Shown: piece after piece, positions 1 to 9,128 of the stretch
Numbering within the stretch: the stretch's first letter is position 1
Layout: each line of letters opens with the position of its first letter
Source of the DNA: Candidatus Thiodiazotropha sp. 'RUGA'
Lineage (GTDB): Bacteria > Pseudomonadota > Gammaproteobacteria > Chromatiales > Chromatiaceae
Length of the DNA: 47,933 bases
NCBI GenBank assembly: GCA_016842065.1
Contig: JAEPDS010000030.1
Coordinates: 1 to 47,933 of the forward strand
Direction: 5' to 3'
The notes under the pieces: generated by a model
The model's input: only the letters and a program-made list of their open reading frames with translations
What the model was told of the DNA's origin: nothing
Database searches by the model: none
Program-made: the position numbers and the translations under genes

Positions 1-14
1 TCGGGCAGAAGATC

Positions 15-941
15 ATGCAATGGATCGCTGAGTGGCTGACCAAAGAGGGTCCGCCCTCCTCTTCCCCTTTGTGCGATTTCAACCGGCTCACTTACGAACT
101 TCGGCCCGGTGATGTGTTGCTGGTCGAGGGGCGCAGCCGTGTCAGCAATGTCATCAAGACCATTACCCAAAGTACCTGGACCCACTCCGCCCTCTATATC
201 GGCAGAATCTACGATATCCGGGATCCCGATCTGCAACAGCGGGTAAGAATGGCCTACAAAGGTGATCTGAGTGAGCAACTGATGGTCGAGGCCCTGCTCG
301 GTGAGGGCACCATCATTGCACCTGTCTCAAAATATCGCCGCGACCATCTACGGATCTGTCGCCCAACCGGGCTGGAGCCGGAAGATGCCCACAAGGTGGT
401 GGCGCATTCAATTAAGCACATCGGAACGGATTATGATATCCGCCACCTGCTGGATCTGGCGCGTTTTTTCTTTCCCTGGGGGTTCTTACCGAGACGCTGG
501 CGATCCAGTCTGTTCGAACACAATGCCGGTATGCCGACCCGAACTGTCTGCTCCTCCATGCTCGCCTCGGCCTTCAATCGGGTCAATTTTCCGATCCTGC
601 CATTCATCGATCGTGACGATGATGGCAGCCTGCGCTTCTTCAAGCGCAATCCCAGACTCTTCACACCAAAGGATTTCGACTACTCCCCCTATTTCGACAT
701 CATCAAATATCCGTTCCTGGGGTTGGATGATCTGGGTGTCTATCGCCGCTTACCCTGGTGTGACGACGACATTCTCTACAATGACGATGAACGGGCCTTT
801 GTGGCCGCAACCCGAGGCGAAACAGTGAGCCGCGTGGATGAGCGCACTGTTTTTTCGTTCACCAGAAAGAATAAAGAAAAAGCAGAACCCATTGACGACA
901 ACACGCCCTCCGTTCCCAACACCACCGTTAAGGGAGGCTGA
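15..941 (+). CDS. YiiX/YaeF-like permuted papain-like peptidase (C92 family)
   Basis: This 308-residue protein resembles the permuted NlpC/P60-like C92 family (YiiX/YebB/YaeF), cysteine peptidases or amidases usually linked to the cell envelope or lipid substrates. The N-terminal part has the family block RPGDVLLVEG followed by WTHSALYIG near residues 55-63, whose His is the likely catalytic base. The later TRTVCSSMLAS block near residue 178 supplies the likely catalytic Cys. No signal peptide is visible at this start. The reading frame is open to the left window edge, so the true start could lie upstream. The stop is only three bases before fadE, so the two are probably cotranscribed, but no link of this family to beta-oxidation is established. 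The family call is fairly secure; the substrate is unknown. Confidence 0.7.
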   Translation: MQWIAEWLTKEGPPSSSPLCDFNRLTYELRPGDVLLVEGRSRVSNVIKTITQSTWTHSALYIGRIYDIRDPDLQQRVRMAYKGDLSEQLMVEALLGEGTIIAPVSKYRRDHLRICRPTGLEPEDAHKVVAHSIKHIGTDYDIRHLLDLARFFFPWGFLPRRWRSSLFEHNAGMPTRTVCSSMLASAFNRVNFPILPFIDRDDDGSLRFFKRNPRLFTPKDFDYSPYFDIIKYPFLGLDDLGVYRRLPWCDDDILYNDDERAFVAATRGETVSRVDERTVFSFTRKNKEKAEPIDDNTPSVPNTTVKGG

Positions 942-944
942 CCG

Positions 945-3428
945 ATGACGCTTCTAGGACTCACACTCTTAATAATGACATTCTGGGGACTGGCCTATGG
1001 CTCGGCGCGGGCCATCGTCTGGATCATCACCCCACCGGTGCTATTGGTTGCTCTGAATTTGGCCGGGCTGGTCACACCGCTCGGATCCCTGCTGGTCATC
1101 CTGCCTTATGCGGCTGCGCTGTTCTTCTATCTGATGCCTGACCAACGCAAGCAGTGGATCAGCAAACCACTCCTGGCCACCTTCCGCAGTGTCATGCCCG
1201 CCATGTCACAAACAGAAAAGGAGGCCCTGAATGCGGGTAATGTCTGGTGGGACGGTGCGCTCTTTTCCGGACAACCCAACTGGCAGGATCTGCTGCATCA
1301 ACCTGCCTGCCAACTGGATCAACGGGAACAGGCATTTCTCGGTGGGCCGGTTGAGGAGCTCTGCAAGATGCTCGATGACTGGCAGATCACCCATGAAGAT
1401 AAGGATCTGTCACCACGCATCTGGGAGTTCATCAAATCCTCTGGGATGTTCGGCATGATCATTCCTGAAAGTTATGGTGGATTGGGTTTTTCCGCCTATG
1501 CCCATTCGCAGGTCGTGATGAAGGTTGCCAGTCGCAGTATCACTGCAGCTGTCACCATCATGGTGCCCAACTCCCTCGGACCTGCCAAACTGCTGTTGCA
1601 ATATGGAACCCAGGAGCAGAAGGGCCGATATCTGCACAAACTCGCCACAGGGGAAGAGATACCCTGCTTCGCACTCACCAGCCCCAAAGCAGGCAGTGAT
1701 GCGGGAGCGATTCCTGATAACGGCGTCGTCACCTATGGCAACTTTCAGGGCAAGGAGGTATTGGGTATTCGCCTGAACTTTGAAAAGCGCTACATCACAC
1801 TGGCGCCCATCGCGACCCTGATCGGCCTGGCGTTCAAACTGGAAGATCCTGAACGCCTGCTGAGTGACAATCCACTACCCGGTATTACCGTTGCCCTGGT
1901 ACCGAGAGAGACCGCCGGGATCAAGATCGGTAAACGGCATATGCCTTTGGATATCCCTTTCCAGAACGGACCGATCTATGGTCGTGATGTCTTCATACCC
2001 ATCGATTGGGTGATGGGAGGTGCTGAAGGCGCTGGTCAGGGCTGGCGGATGTTGATGGATTCACTCTCTGAAGGCCGGGGAATCTCCCTGCCCGCACTCT
2101 CTACCGGTGCAGGAAAAACAGCCAGTCGTTTTACCGGAGCCTATGCGGCAGTTCGCAGCCAGTTCAACCAGCCCATCGGTCATTTCGAAGGGGTTGAGGA
2201 GGCTCTGGCCAGAATCGGCGGACTCACCTACCAGATGGATGCCGCACGCAAACTGACACTGAGTGCTCTGGATAGCGGAGAGACCCCATCGGTGATCTCT
2301 GCGATCGTAAAATACCATCTGACCGAACGCTATCGTCAGGTGATCAATGACGCCATGGATATCCAGGGCGGCAGTGGCATCTGTCTTGGACCTGATAATC
2401 TGTTTGGCCGGGCCTATCAGGCGATTCCCATCGGCATCACCGTGGAAGGCGCCAATATTCTCACCCGCAGCATGATCATCTTTGGCCAGGGTGCAATTCG
2501 AGCCCATCCCTTTGTGCTCAAGGAGTTTGAGGCAGCGGAGAATCCTGATCAGCAAGCTGGACTGACACAGTTCGACAGTGCACTGTTTGGTCACATCGGA
2601 TTTGTTGTCACCAATTTTGCCAGAACCCTATGGCTCGGTCTTACCCACGGACGTCTGTCTGAAAGTCCAAAGAGTGGCCCGATGCGCCGATACTTTCAAC
2701 GACTCAACTGGATGTCAGCCTCCTTTGCACTGACCACCGATCTGGCCCTGATGACCCTGGGCGGTTCTTTGAAGCGAAAAGAACGCTTATCTGCACGACT
2801 GGGCGATATCCTGAGCAACCTCTACATTGCCAGCGCCTGCCTGAAACGTTTTGTTGAAGAGGGCGAGAAACCAGAGGATGTACCGCTGATGCAGTGGGCA
2901 CTGGATGATTCACTCTATCGTATGCAGCATGCCCTACGAGGACTGTTGCGTAACATGCCTGTGAGACCTTTGGCCTGGGCAATGCGGGTCCTGATATTCC
3001 CAACCGGCCTACCTTTCCATAAACCCACCGACCGTTTGGACCATCAGGTAGCCCGCGCCCTGCTCTCCCCAGGTGAAGCGCGTGACCGTCTGACCCATGG
3101 CGTTTTCACCGATGACGATCCACAGCAACGTATTGGTCAGCTTGAGCAGGCGATGCATGCCGTTGCAAAGGTAATCCCCCTGGAAAAGACCCTGAAACGG
3201 GCCAAGCGTGCAGGACAGCTGCATGCGCGTGAGTTGCCGGAATTGATCAAGGAAGCGATCAAGCTGGGAATCCTGAGTGAGTCCGACAAGAGTCTGCTGG
3301 CAGAAGCGGAACGCTTGCGTAGCCAGGTCATTGAAGTGAATGCCTTTGAAAAGTTGATGCCGACTGGCTCAGGTGCTGCGAAACAGCAATCAAAAGTATC
3401 AACAATCAATAAATTGGGTGCAGCCTGA
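945..3428 (+). CDS. fadE: Acyl-CoA dehydrogenase, FadE type
   Basis: FadE catalyses the first, FAD-dependent oxidation of acyl-CoA to trans-2-enoyl-CoA in beta-oxidation. At 827 residues it matches the long FadE form (about 814 in E. coli) and not the usual 380-residue acyl-CoA dehydrogenases. Residues 1-65 hold two hydrophobic membrane segments. The dehydrogenase core follows, with the flavin/substrate blocks IPESYGGLGFS and CFALTSPKAGSDAG. The VEGANILTR motif places the probable catalytic Glu at residue 501. A C-terminal extension typical of FadE follows. A clear GGGAGG-like ribosome binding site lies about 8 nt before the ATG. It is the first enzyme of a fadE-thiolase-multifunctional enzyme-ligase run on the plus strand. 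Confidence 0.93.
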   Translation: MTLLGLTLLIMTFWGLAYGSARAIVWIITPPVLLVALNLAGLVTPLGSLLVILPYAAALFFYLMPDQRKQWISKPLLATFRSVMPAMSQTEKEALNAGNVWWDGALFSGQPNWQDLLHQPACQLDQREQAFLGGPVEELCKMLDDWQITHEDKDLSPRIWEFIKSSGMFGMIIPESYGGLGFSAYAHSQVVMKVASRSITAAVTIMVPNSLGPAKLLLQYGTQEQKGRYLHKLATGEEIPCFALTSPKAGSDAGAIPDNGVVTYGNFQGKEVLGIRLNFEKRYITLAPIATLIGLAFKLEDPERLLSDNPLPGITVALVPRETAGIKIGKRHMPLDIPFQNGPIYGRDVFIPIDWVMGGAEGAGQGWRMLMDSLSEGRGISLPALSTGAGKTASRFTGAYAAVRSQFNQPIGHFEGVEEALARIGGLTYQMDAARKLTLSALDSGETPSVISAIVKYHLTERYRQVINDAMDIQGGSGICLGPDNLFGRAYQAIPIGITVEGANILTRSMIIFGQGAIRAHPFVLKEFEAAENPDQQAGLTQFDSALFGHIGFVVTNFARTLWLGLTHGRLSESPKSGPMRRYFQRLNWMSASFALTTDLALMTLGGSLKRKERLSARLGDILSNLYIASACLKRFVEEGEKPEDVPLMQWALDDSLYRMQHALRGLLRNMPVRPLAWAMRVLIFPTGLPFHKPTDRLDHQVARALLSPGEARDRLTHGVFTDDDPQQRIGQLEQAMHAVAKVIPLEKTLKRAKRAGQLHARELPELIKEAIKLGILSESDKSLLAEAERLRSQVIEVNAFEKLMPTGSGAAKQQSKVSTINKLGAA

Positions 3429-3479
3429 AACGTCATTCGGCGGCATGCACCCTGATAACAGCTGGAGTGAGGAACCACC

Positions 3480-4781
3480 ATGGTTAAGGACCGTTATGTA
3501 GCAAGAAACGTCTTCGTGGTAGATGGTAGTCGAACACCGTTTCTTAAGGCTCGAGGCAAACCGGGTCCCTTTCGTGCCTCGGATTTGGCAGTTTCAGCAG
3601 CCCGTCCCCTGCTGACCAGACAAACCTTTGCAGCCACCGAGCTGGATGAAGTGATTGTCGGGTGTATTGCACCGGGTCCTGATGAGGCCAACATTGCCCG
3701 AATCATTGCACTGCGACTCGGTTGTGGGGACAAGGTTCCGGCCTGGACCGTTCAACGTAACTGCGCATCCGGGCTGCAGGCAATCGATAGTGCCGCACTG
3801 GATATCGCCTCGGGGCGAGCTGACCTGGTACTTGCCGGCGGTACCGAGTCCATGAGCCATCATCCGATCCTGCTCAATCAGGCCATGGTCGCCTGGTTGG
3901 CAGACTGGAACAGAGCAAAGAGTGTTGCTGCCAAGAGCCGACAGCTTGCCGCTTTGCGACCTCAACATCTGCAACTGGTGATTGCCCTGCTGCGCGGCCT
4001 GACCGATCCACTGGCAGGACTCACCATGGGTCAAACCGCAGAGAAACTGGCCTGGCGATTTCAAATCGACCGTGCGGCCATGGATCACTTTGCCGTGCGC
4101 AGCCATCAAAAATTGGCCGAGGCGATCGATGCGGGACGTCTTGATGAGATAGAACCCATCTACAGCAACAACGGTGACCTTTTTGAAACGGATGATGGCC
4201 TGCGACGTGACAGCAGCGTTGAAAAACTGGCTAACCTCAAGCCGGCCTTTGATCGACCGGTAGGCAAAGTGACCGCCGGCAACAGTGCCCAGATCACTGA
4301 TGGAGCAGCCATGTTACTGCTGGCATCGGAAGAGGCTGTGGAAAAACACAATCTCCCGGTCCTTGGGCAGGTGATCGACTCCCAATGGTCTGCTCTCGAT
4401 CCGACACAGATGGGTTTGGGGCCGGTACACGCCATGGGCAGTCTGCTGCAACGACAGCAGATGGATGGAGAGGCGATCGATTACTGGGAGATCAATGAAG
4501 CTTTCGCCGCTCAGGTACTGGCCTGTCAGACAGCCTGGCAGGATCAGGACTACATGCAACAGGAAGTGGGATTGGAGCAGCCCCTGTCAGCGATTCCAGA
4601 GGAGCACTTGAATGTGGATGGTGGCGCAATCAGCATCGGACATCCAGTCGGCGCAAGCGGCGCCCGACTGGTGCTTCATCTGCTCAAGACCCTACAACAG
4701 AGAGGCGCAACGCGGGGTATGGCAAGTCTATGCATCGGTGGTGGCCAGGGTGGCGCCATGTTGCTGGAGGTGGCGAAATGA
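3480..4781 (+). CDS. fadI: Acetyl-CoA C-acyltransferase (3-ketoacyl-CoA thiolase, FadI-like)
   Basis: This thiolase cleaves 3-ketoacyl-CoA with CoA to acetyl-CoA and a shortened acyl-CoA, the last beta-oxidation step. All thiolase signatures are present: the nucleophilic Cys95 in NCASG, His388 in GHPVGASG and the second Cys418 in CIGGGQGG. The length of 433 residues is close to FadI (436) and longer than FadA (387), so the FadI assignment is preferred, though the family boundary cannot be settled by eye. The stop overlaps the start of the next gene (ATGA), which is expected for the beta subunit of a trifunctional beta-oxidation complex translated together with its alpha subunit. Confidence 0.88.
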   Translation: MVKDRYVARNVFVVDGSRTPFLKARGKPGPFRASDLAVSAARPLLTRQTFAATELDEVIVGCIAPGPDEANIARIIALRLGCGDKVPAWTVQRNCASGLQAIDSAALDIASGRADLVLAGGTESMSHHPILLNQAMVAWLADWNRAKSVAAKSRQLAALRPQHLQLVIALLRGLTDPLAGLTMGQTAEKLAWRFQIDRAAMDHFAVRSHQKLAEAIDAGRLDEIEPIYSNNGDLFETDDGLRRDSSVEKLANLKPAFDRPVGKVTAGNSAQITDGAAMLLLASEEAVEKHNLPVLGQVIDSQWSALDPTQMGLGPVHAMGSLLQRQQMDGEAIDYWEINEAFAAQVLACQTAWQDQDYMQQEVGLEQPLSAIPEEHLNVDGGAISIGHPVGASGARLVLHLLKTLQQRGATRGMASLCIGGGQGGAMLLEVAK

Positions 4782-6805
4782 GTAAGCACTGGCATCTGGA
4801 AACCGATCAACATGGCATCAGCTGGTTACACTTTGATCATGCCGACAGCCCGGTCAACATTCTTTCCCAGCAGGCTTTCGCCGAGCTGGCGGAATGTCTG
4901 GACGAACTGGAAGCGTTGCAACCCAAAGGTCTGATCTTTATCTCTGACAAATCATCGGGCTTCATTGCCGGTGCTGACGTCAACAGTTTCCGCAGTGGTA
5001 TGCGTCAACGTGAGGCGGAAGAGCACATTCACGGCGTACATGAGCTGTTTGCCCGAATCGAGAGTCTCGACTTTCCGACCCTGGCACTGATTCATGGCTT
5101 CTGCCTGGGAGGTGGATTGGAGTTGGCGCTCAGTTGCAACATCCGTATTGCACAGGATGATCCATCAACCCGGCTTGCTTTCCCGGAAGTCCGTTTGGGC
5201 ATATTCCCTGGATATGGTGGCACGGTTCGATCGATCCGTCGTATCGGTGCCCTGCCGGCAATGCAGATGATGTTGAGTGGACGCGGTGTCAGCGCCCGCC
5301 AGGCTAAAAAGATGGGACTGGTTGATCAGATTGCGCCGCAAAGACAGATCAAAGCACTGGCGTCACAGCTGATCCGCAAAGCACCAAAAGCCCGCCGACA
5401 AACAGTACTCAACCGTCTGGCCAATAGCTTGCCCGGACGAATGATTGCCGCACCTTATTTGAGGCGAGAAACGGCCAAGCACGCCAATAAGGACCACTAT
5501 CCCGCCCCATTTGCCCTGATCGATCACTGGCAAAAACATGGCGGTGATGCGGGTGCCATGTATCGCAGTGAAGCCAGTGAGGTGAGCCGTCTTCTGATCG
5601 GCAGTACGGCACAAAACCTGATCCGGGTCTTCTTTCTACAGGAGCGATTGAAGTCCCTGGGAGGCAAACAGGATTTTCATCCTCGGCATGTGCACGTGGT
5701 GGGCGGTGGCATCATGGGTGGCGATATCGCTGCCTGGTGTGCCCTGAAAGGCATGCAGGTGACCCTGCAGGACCGGGAAGCCAAGTTTCTCACACGTGCC
5801 ATCTCCAGAGCCCATGGTCTGTTCAGTCGAAAACTGCGTAAACCCCGTCTGGTAAACGCCGCTATGGACCGCTTGATGCCGGACCCGAAAGGTTACGGCA
5901 TCGCCAAAGCTGACGTGGCAATCGAGGCGATCTTTGAGGATATCCAGGCAAAGCAGCAGCTGTTCAAGCAGCTTGAGTCAGAAATGCGGCCGGATGCTCT
6001 GCTGGCCACCAATACTTCCAGTATCCCGCTGGAAACCATCAGTGAGGTTCTCAACGACCCCGCACGCCTGATCGGTCTGCATTTTTTCAATCCGGTGGCC
6101 AAGATGCAGCTGGTCGAGGTTGTCCATGGTCAACAGACCAGTGCTGATCTGATTCACAAAGGTGCGGCGTTTGTGCGTTGCATTGACCGTCTGCCCCTGC
6201 CGGTGAAGAGCAGTCCGGGTTTTCTGGTCAACCGTATCCTGATGCCCTATCTGCTTGAAGCAATAAAGCTGATCGATGAAGGGGTGCCGGCACCGGCTAT
6301 CGACCAGGCCGCGGTGGAGTTCGGCATGCCCATGGGGCCGGTTGAACTGGCTGATGCGGTTGGCCTGGATATCTGTTTGGCGGTTGCGGAAAAACTCGCC
6401 CCGTTGTTTGACCTGGAGATCCCGAATCAACTCAAGCAACAGGTGGCAGCGCAACATCTGGGCAAGAAAAGCGGTCAGGGCTTCTATGCCTATGAAAAGG
6501 GCCGGATCCGAAAAGAGAAGGTTAATAGCAGCTATACCCCACCGGAAGACCTGACCGATCGGATGATATTCCGCCTGCTGAATGAGTCGGTTGCCTGTCT
6601 GCGTGAAGGGGTGATCGAAGATGAGGATCTGTTGGATGCCGGCGTAATCTTCGGTACCGGTTTTGCCCCCTTCCGGGGCGGTCCGATGCATACCATACAC
6701 AGTGGCGGACTCGACACTCAGCGCCATCAACTCGAGTTACTTGAAAAACGTCACGGTAATCAGTTCCATCCTGATGACGGATGGGCTAAGTTAAGAGGTG
6801 TGTAA
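4778..6805 (+). CDS. fadJ: Multifunctional enoyl-CoA hydratase / 3-hydroxyacyl-CoA dehydrogenase (FadJ/FadB-like)
   Basis: This is the alpha subunit of the beta-oxidation complex. It hydrates enoyl-CoA and then oxidises 3-hydroxyacyl-CoA with NAD. The N-terminal crotonase domain (about 1-190) shows the oxyanion-hole block SSGFIAGADV and the Glu-bearing GGGLELALSC and FPEVRLGIFPGYGGT motifs. The NAD-binding fold begins near residue 305 with G309-x-G311-x-x-G314, and the dehydrogenase catalytic His is at about residue 435 (GLHFFNP). The start chosen is the ATG at 4778, which overlaps the thiolase stop and has GGAGG 7 nt upstream. An in-frame start 48 nt earlier would lie inside the thiolase gene without such a site. 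At 675 residues it is slightly shorter than FadJ (714) and FadB (729). The choice between FadJ and FadB is inferred from the partner thiolase. Confidence 0.88.
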   Translation: MSKHWHLETDQHGISWLHFDHADSPVNILSQQAFAELAECLDELEALQPKGLIFISDKSSGFIAGADVNSFRSGMRQREAEEHIHGVHELFARIESLDFPTLALIHGFCLGGGLELALSCNIRIAQDDPSTRLAFPEVRLGIFPGYGGTVRSIRRIGALPAMQMMLSGRGVSARQAKKMGLVDQIAPQRQIKALASQLIRKAPKARRQTVLNRLANSLPGRMIAAPYLRRETAKHANKDHYPAPFALIDHWQKHGGDAGAMYRSEASEVSRLLIGSTAQNLIRVFFLQERLKSLGGKQDFHPRHVHVVGGGIMGGDIAAWCALKGMQVTLQDREAKFLTRAISRAHGLFSRKLRKPRLVNAAMDRLMPDPKGYGIAKADVAIEAIFEDIQAKQQLFKQLESEMRPDALLATNTSSIPLETISEVLNDPARLIGLHFFNPVAKMQLVEVVHGQQTSADLIHKGAAFVRCIDRLPLPVKSSPGFLVNRILMPYLLEAIKLIDEGVPAPAIDQAAVEFGMPMGPVELADAVGLDICLAVAEKLAPLFDLEIPNQLKQQVAAQHLGKKSGQGFYAYEKGRIRKEKVNSSYTPPEDLTDRMIFRLLNESVACLREGVIEDEDLLDAGVIFGTGFAPFRGGPMHTIHSGGLDTQRHQLELLEKRHGNQFHPDDGWAKLRGV

Positions 6806-8661
6806 TGTTATTTTTCGAAAACGTGCATCAAGCGGAAGCAAAAAGACAACACTCCTATAACAACGATAATCTGAATATGAACAAACCGAATACAGATTAC
6901 ATCGGTCTCGATGTGGCAGATACACTGGCAGGCGTTTTCCAGGAACGGGTCAGACGGACACCTGAGGATATTGGTTTCATCCAGTACGATCCGGACAGTC
7001 AACAGTGGCAGAAAAGCACCTGGCGCGAGATCGCTCAGCAGGTAGCGCGCTGGCAGGCTGCCCTGAAAAAAGAGGCTCTGAAACCGGGCGACCGGGTTGC
7101 CCTGATGATGAGAAACTGCAAGGAGTGGGTGATCTTCGATCAGGCCGCTGCAGGCTTGGGGCTGGTCACCGTTCCTCTCTACACCAATGACCGGCCGGAG
7201 AATATCGGTTATATCCTGCAGGATGCCGGGGTCAGACTGTTACTGCTCGAAAATGACCAACAATGGCAGGATCTGCAACAGATCCGTAATCAGCTTGCCG
7301 GCCTGAATCGCATTCTCACCATGGAGAAGGTAGACCCACTGGGTCTTCAGCCACGCCTGATGCATATCGATGAGTGGCTACCCGAGGAAACCAATGCAGA
7401 ACTCGAATTAGTCGATCAGGCCAGTGAAGACCTGGCAACCATCGTCTACACCTCTGGTACCACAGGGCGATCCAAAGGTGTCATGCTGAGCCACAGAAAC
7501 ATCCTTTGGGATATCGAGAGTGGCGTTAAAATTATCGATATCTTTCCCTCTGACACCTTTCTCTCTTTTCTGCCGCTGTCACACACCCTGGAACGGACGG
7601 TTGGCTACTACCTGGCCATGGTCGCTGGCGCGACAACCGCCTATTCCCGTTCGATTGCGGAATTGGGTGAGGATCTACAGATCATCAAGCCGACCATTCT
7701 GGTCTCTGTGCCGCGTATTTTTGAGCGTGTCTTCAGCAAGATCCAGGATAAGCTCGCCGCCGATTCAGCGATTAAGCAAAAGCTCTTCGGTTTAGCGGTC
7801 GAGACCGGTTGGCAGGTTTTTGAAAACACCCAGGGACGACAGCCCTGGAACGCCAAAATGTTACTTTGGCCGTTACTCAACAAACTGGTTGCCGGAAAGA
7901 TACAGCAGAAGCTCGGTGGCAGGTTACGCATCGCGGTATCTGGCGGCGCACCGCTCTCATCCGATATTGCCAAAGTATTCATCGGATTGGGCGTGCCGAT
8001 TTTGCAAGGCTATGGACTGACTGAAACCAGTCCTATCATCTCTGCCAACATTCATGAAAATAACATTCCCGCGAGTGTTGGCATCCCGTTTCCTGGCATT
8101 GAGATCCGCATCACTGACCAGGATGAACTCTTATGCCGTGCCCCAAACGTGATGCTGGGGTACTGGAACAACCGAACAGCTACTAATGAGTGCATCGATG
8201 ATCAGGGATGGTTCCACACCGGTGACAAAGCGAAGATTGAATCCGACCACATCTTCATCACGGGAAGACTGAAAGAGATCATCGTGCTCGCAAATGGAGA
8301 AAAGGTACCACCGGCAGATATGGAGATGTGCATCTCCATGGACAGCCTGTTCGATCAGGTCTTGATCATGGGCGAAGGAAAACCGTACCTCAGTGCTCTG
8401 ATTCATCTTAACACTGAACATGAGGACGCTGCCCGTTACAACCCTGCAACACTCTCTGAGGACGATGAGAAAGACCTGCTTGAGCGTGTAAACAGTTACC
8501 TGGATAACTTTCCCGGATATGCCAAGATCATCAGGCTGGCATTGATCAACGAAGCCTGGAGTGTGGAAAACGGTTTTATGACACCAACCCTGAAGCTGCG
8601 CAGAAACAAGATATACAGTGAACATGCAGAGGATCTTGATCAACTCTACAAAGGGCACTGA
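6805..8661 (+). CDS. Long-chain fatty-acid--CoA ligase, FAA1/FadD15-like
   Basis: This AMP-forming ligase activates fatty acids to acyl-CoA, feeding the pathway encoded upstream. The adenylate-forming signature YTSGTTGRSKG starts at residue 215, and GYGLTETSP and the WFHTGDKA region follow in the usual order. The overall pattern, with insertions and a C-terminus ending in the KLRRNKI region, is like the eukaryotic-type FAA1/FadD15 group and not E. coli FadD. The ATG overlaps the previous stop (TAATG) and has an AAGAGG site 6 nt upstream, which supports this start over the internal ATG at residue 25. Translation is therefore probably coupled to the fadJ-like gene. The exact chain-length preference cannot be read from sequence. 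Confidence 0.85.
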   Translation: MLFFENVHQAEAKRQHSYNNDNLNMNKPNTDYIGLDVADTLAGVFQERVRRTPEDIGFIQYDPDSQQWQKSTWREIAQQVARWQAALKKEALKPGDRVALMMRNCKEWVIFDQAAAGLGLVTVPLYTNDRPENIGYILQDAGVRLLLLENDQQWQDLQQIRNQLAGLNRILTMEKVDPLGLQPRLMHIDEWLPEETNAELELVDQASEDLATIVYTSGTTGRSKGVMLSHRNILWDIESGVKIIDIFPSDTFLSFLPLSHTLERTVGYYLAMVAGATTAYSRSIAELGEDLQIIKPTILVSVPRIFERVFSKIQDKLAADSAIKQKLFGLAVETGWQVFENTQGRQPWNAKMLLWPLLNKLVAGKIQQKLGGRLRIAVSGGAPLSSDIAKVFIGLGVPILQGYGLTETSPIISANIHENNIPASVGIPFPGIEIRITDQDELLCRAPNVMLGYWNNRTATNECIDDQGWFHTGDKAKIESDHIFITGRLKEIIVLANGEKVPPADMEMCISMDSLFDQVLIMGEGKPYLSALIHLNTEHEDAARYNPATLSEDDEKDLLERVNSYLDNFPGYAKIIRLALINEAWSVENGFMTPTLKLRRNKIYSEHAEDLDQLYKGH

Positions 8662-8683
8662 TATTTTGTCATATCGATAACAA

Positions 8684-8707
8684 TCGGATCGTTTTTAAAC
8701 GATCCGA
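8684..8707. repeat. 24-bp perfect inverted repeat after the fad operon
   Basis: Two 11-bp arms (TCGGATCGTTT and its exact reverse complement) are separated by only two T residues. The site lies 23 nt after the acyl-CoA ligase stop and 40 nt before the EthD gene start. No T-tract follows the right arm, so it is not a textbook intrinsic terminator. The symmetry and tiny spacer fit a protein-binding operator at least as well. Confidence 0.5.
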
Positions 8708-8746
8708 GCCGCTGAACGTTTACCGGTTTAGGTGGAGACAACAACA

Positions 8747-9112
8747 ATGATAAAATTTGTAATGTGCTTAACCAGACACCCGAACATCAGTAGAGCAGAG
8801 TTCAGGGACTACTGGATGAACAAACATGGGCCATTTTTCATGCGCAACGCTGCTGTAATGGGTGCGAAAAAATATGTGCAATCCCATACCCTGGACTCAC
8901 CATTGAATGAAGCGCTCAAGCAATCAAGAGACATGCTACCCGAATATGATGGTATTGCCGAAGTGTGGTTTGAATCTACCGAGGCTTTGATGGAGGGCAT
9001 GAGCTCTCCAGAAGGTCAGCAACTTGGCGAGACATTACTGGAAGACGAGAAAAACTTCATCGACCACACCAAATCATCGGCATTCATTGTTGAAGAGTTT
9101 GAATTCAACTAG
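8747..9112 (+). CDS. EthD-domain (dimeric alpha/beta barrel) protein
   Basis: This small 121-residue protein matches the EthD family of dimeric ferredoxin-like barrels. Visible family features are the N-terminal IKFVMCLTRHPNISRAEFRDYW strand-helix (written in two parts: IKFVMCLTR and SRAEFRDYW), the KHGP block with its conserved His, and the C-terminal EEFEF strand. Family members are small oxygenase-like or binding proteins whose roles are mostly unknown. The ATG at 8747 is preferred because GGTGGAG sits 9 nt upstream; a GTG five codons earlier lies within that site. It follows the fad operon on the same strand but is separated by 85 nt containing a palindrome, so it may have its own promoter. 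A function in fatty-acid or hydrocarbon metabolism is only suggested by the neighbourhood. Confidence 0.75.
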   Translation: MIKFVMCLTRHPNISRAEFRDYWMNKHGPFFMRNAAVMGAKKYVQSHTLDSPLNEALKQSRDMLPEYDGIAEVWFESTEALMEGMSSPEGQQLGETLLEDEKNFIDHTKSSAFIVEEFEFN

Positions 9113-9128
9113 TTCCTGTTTGGGCCCG

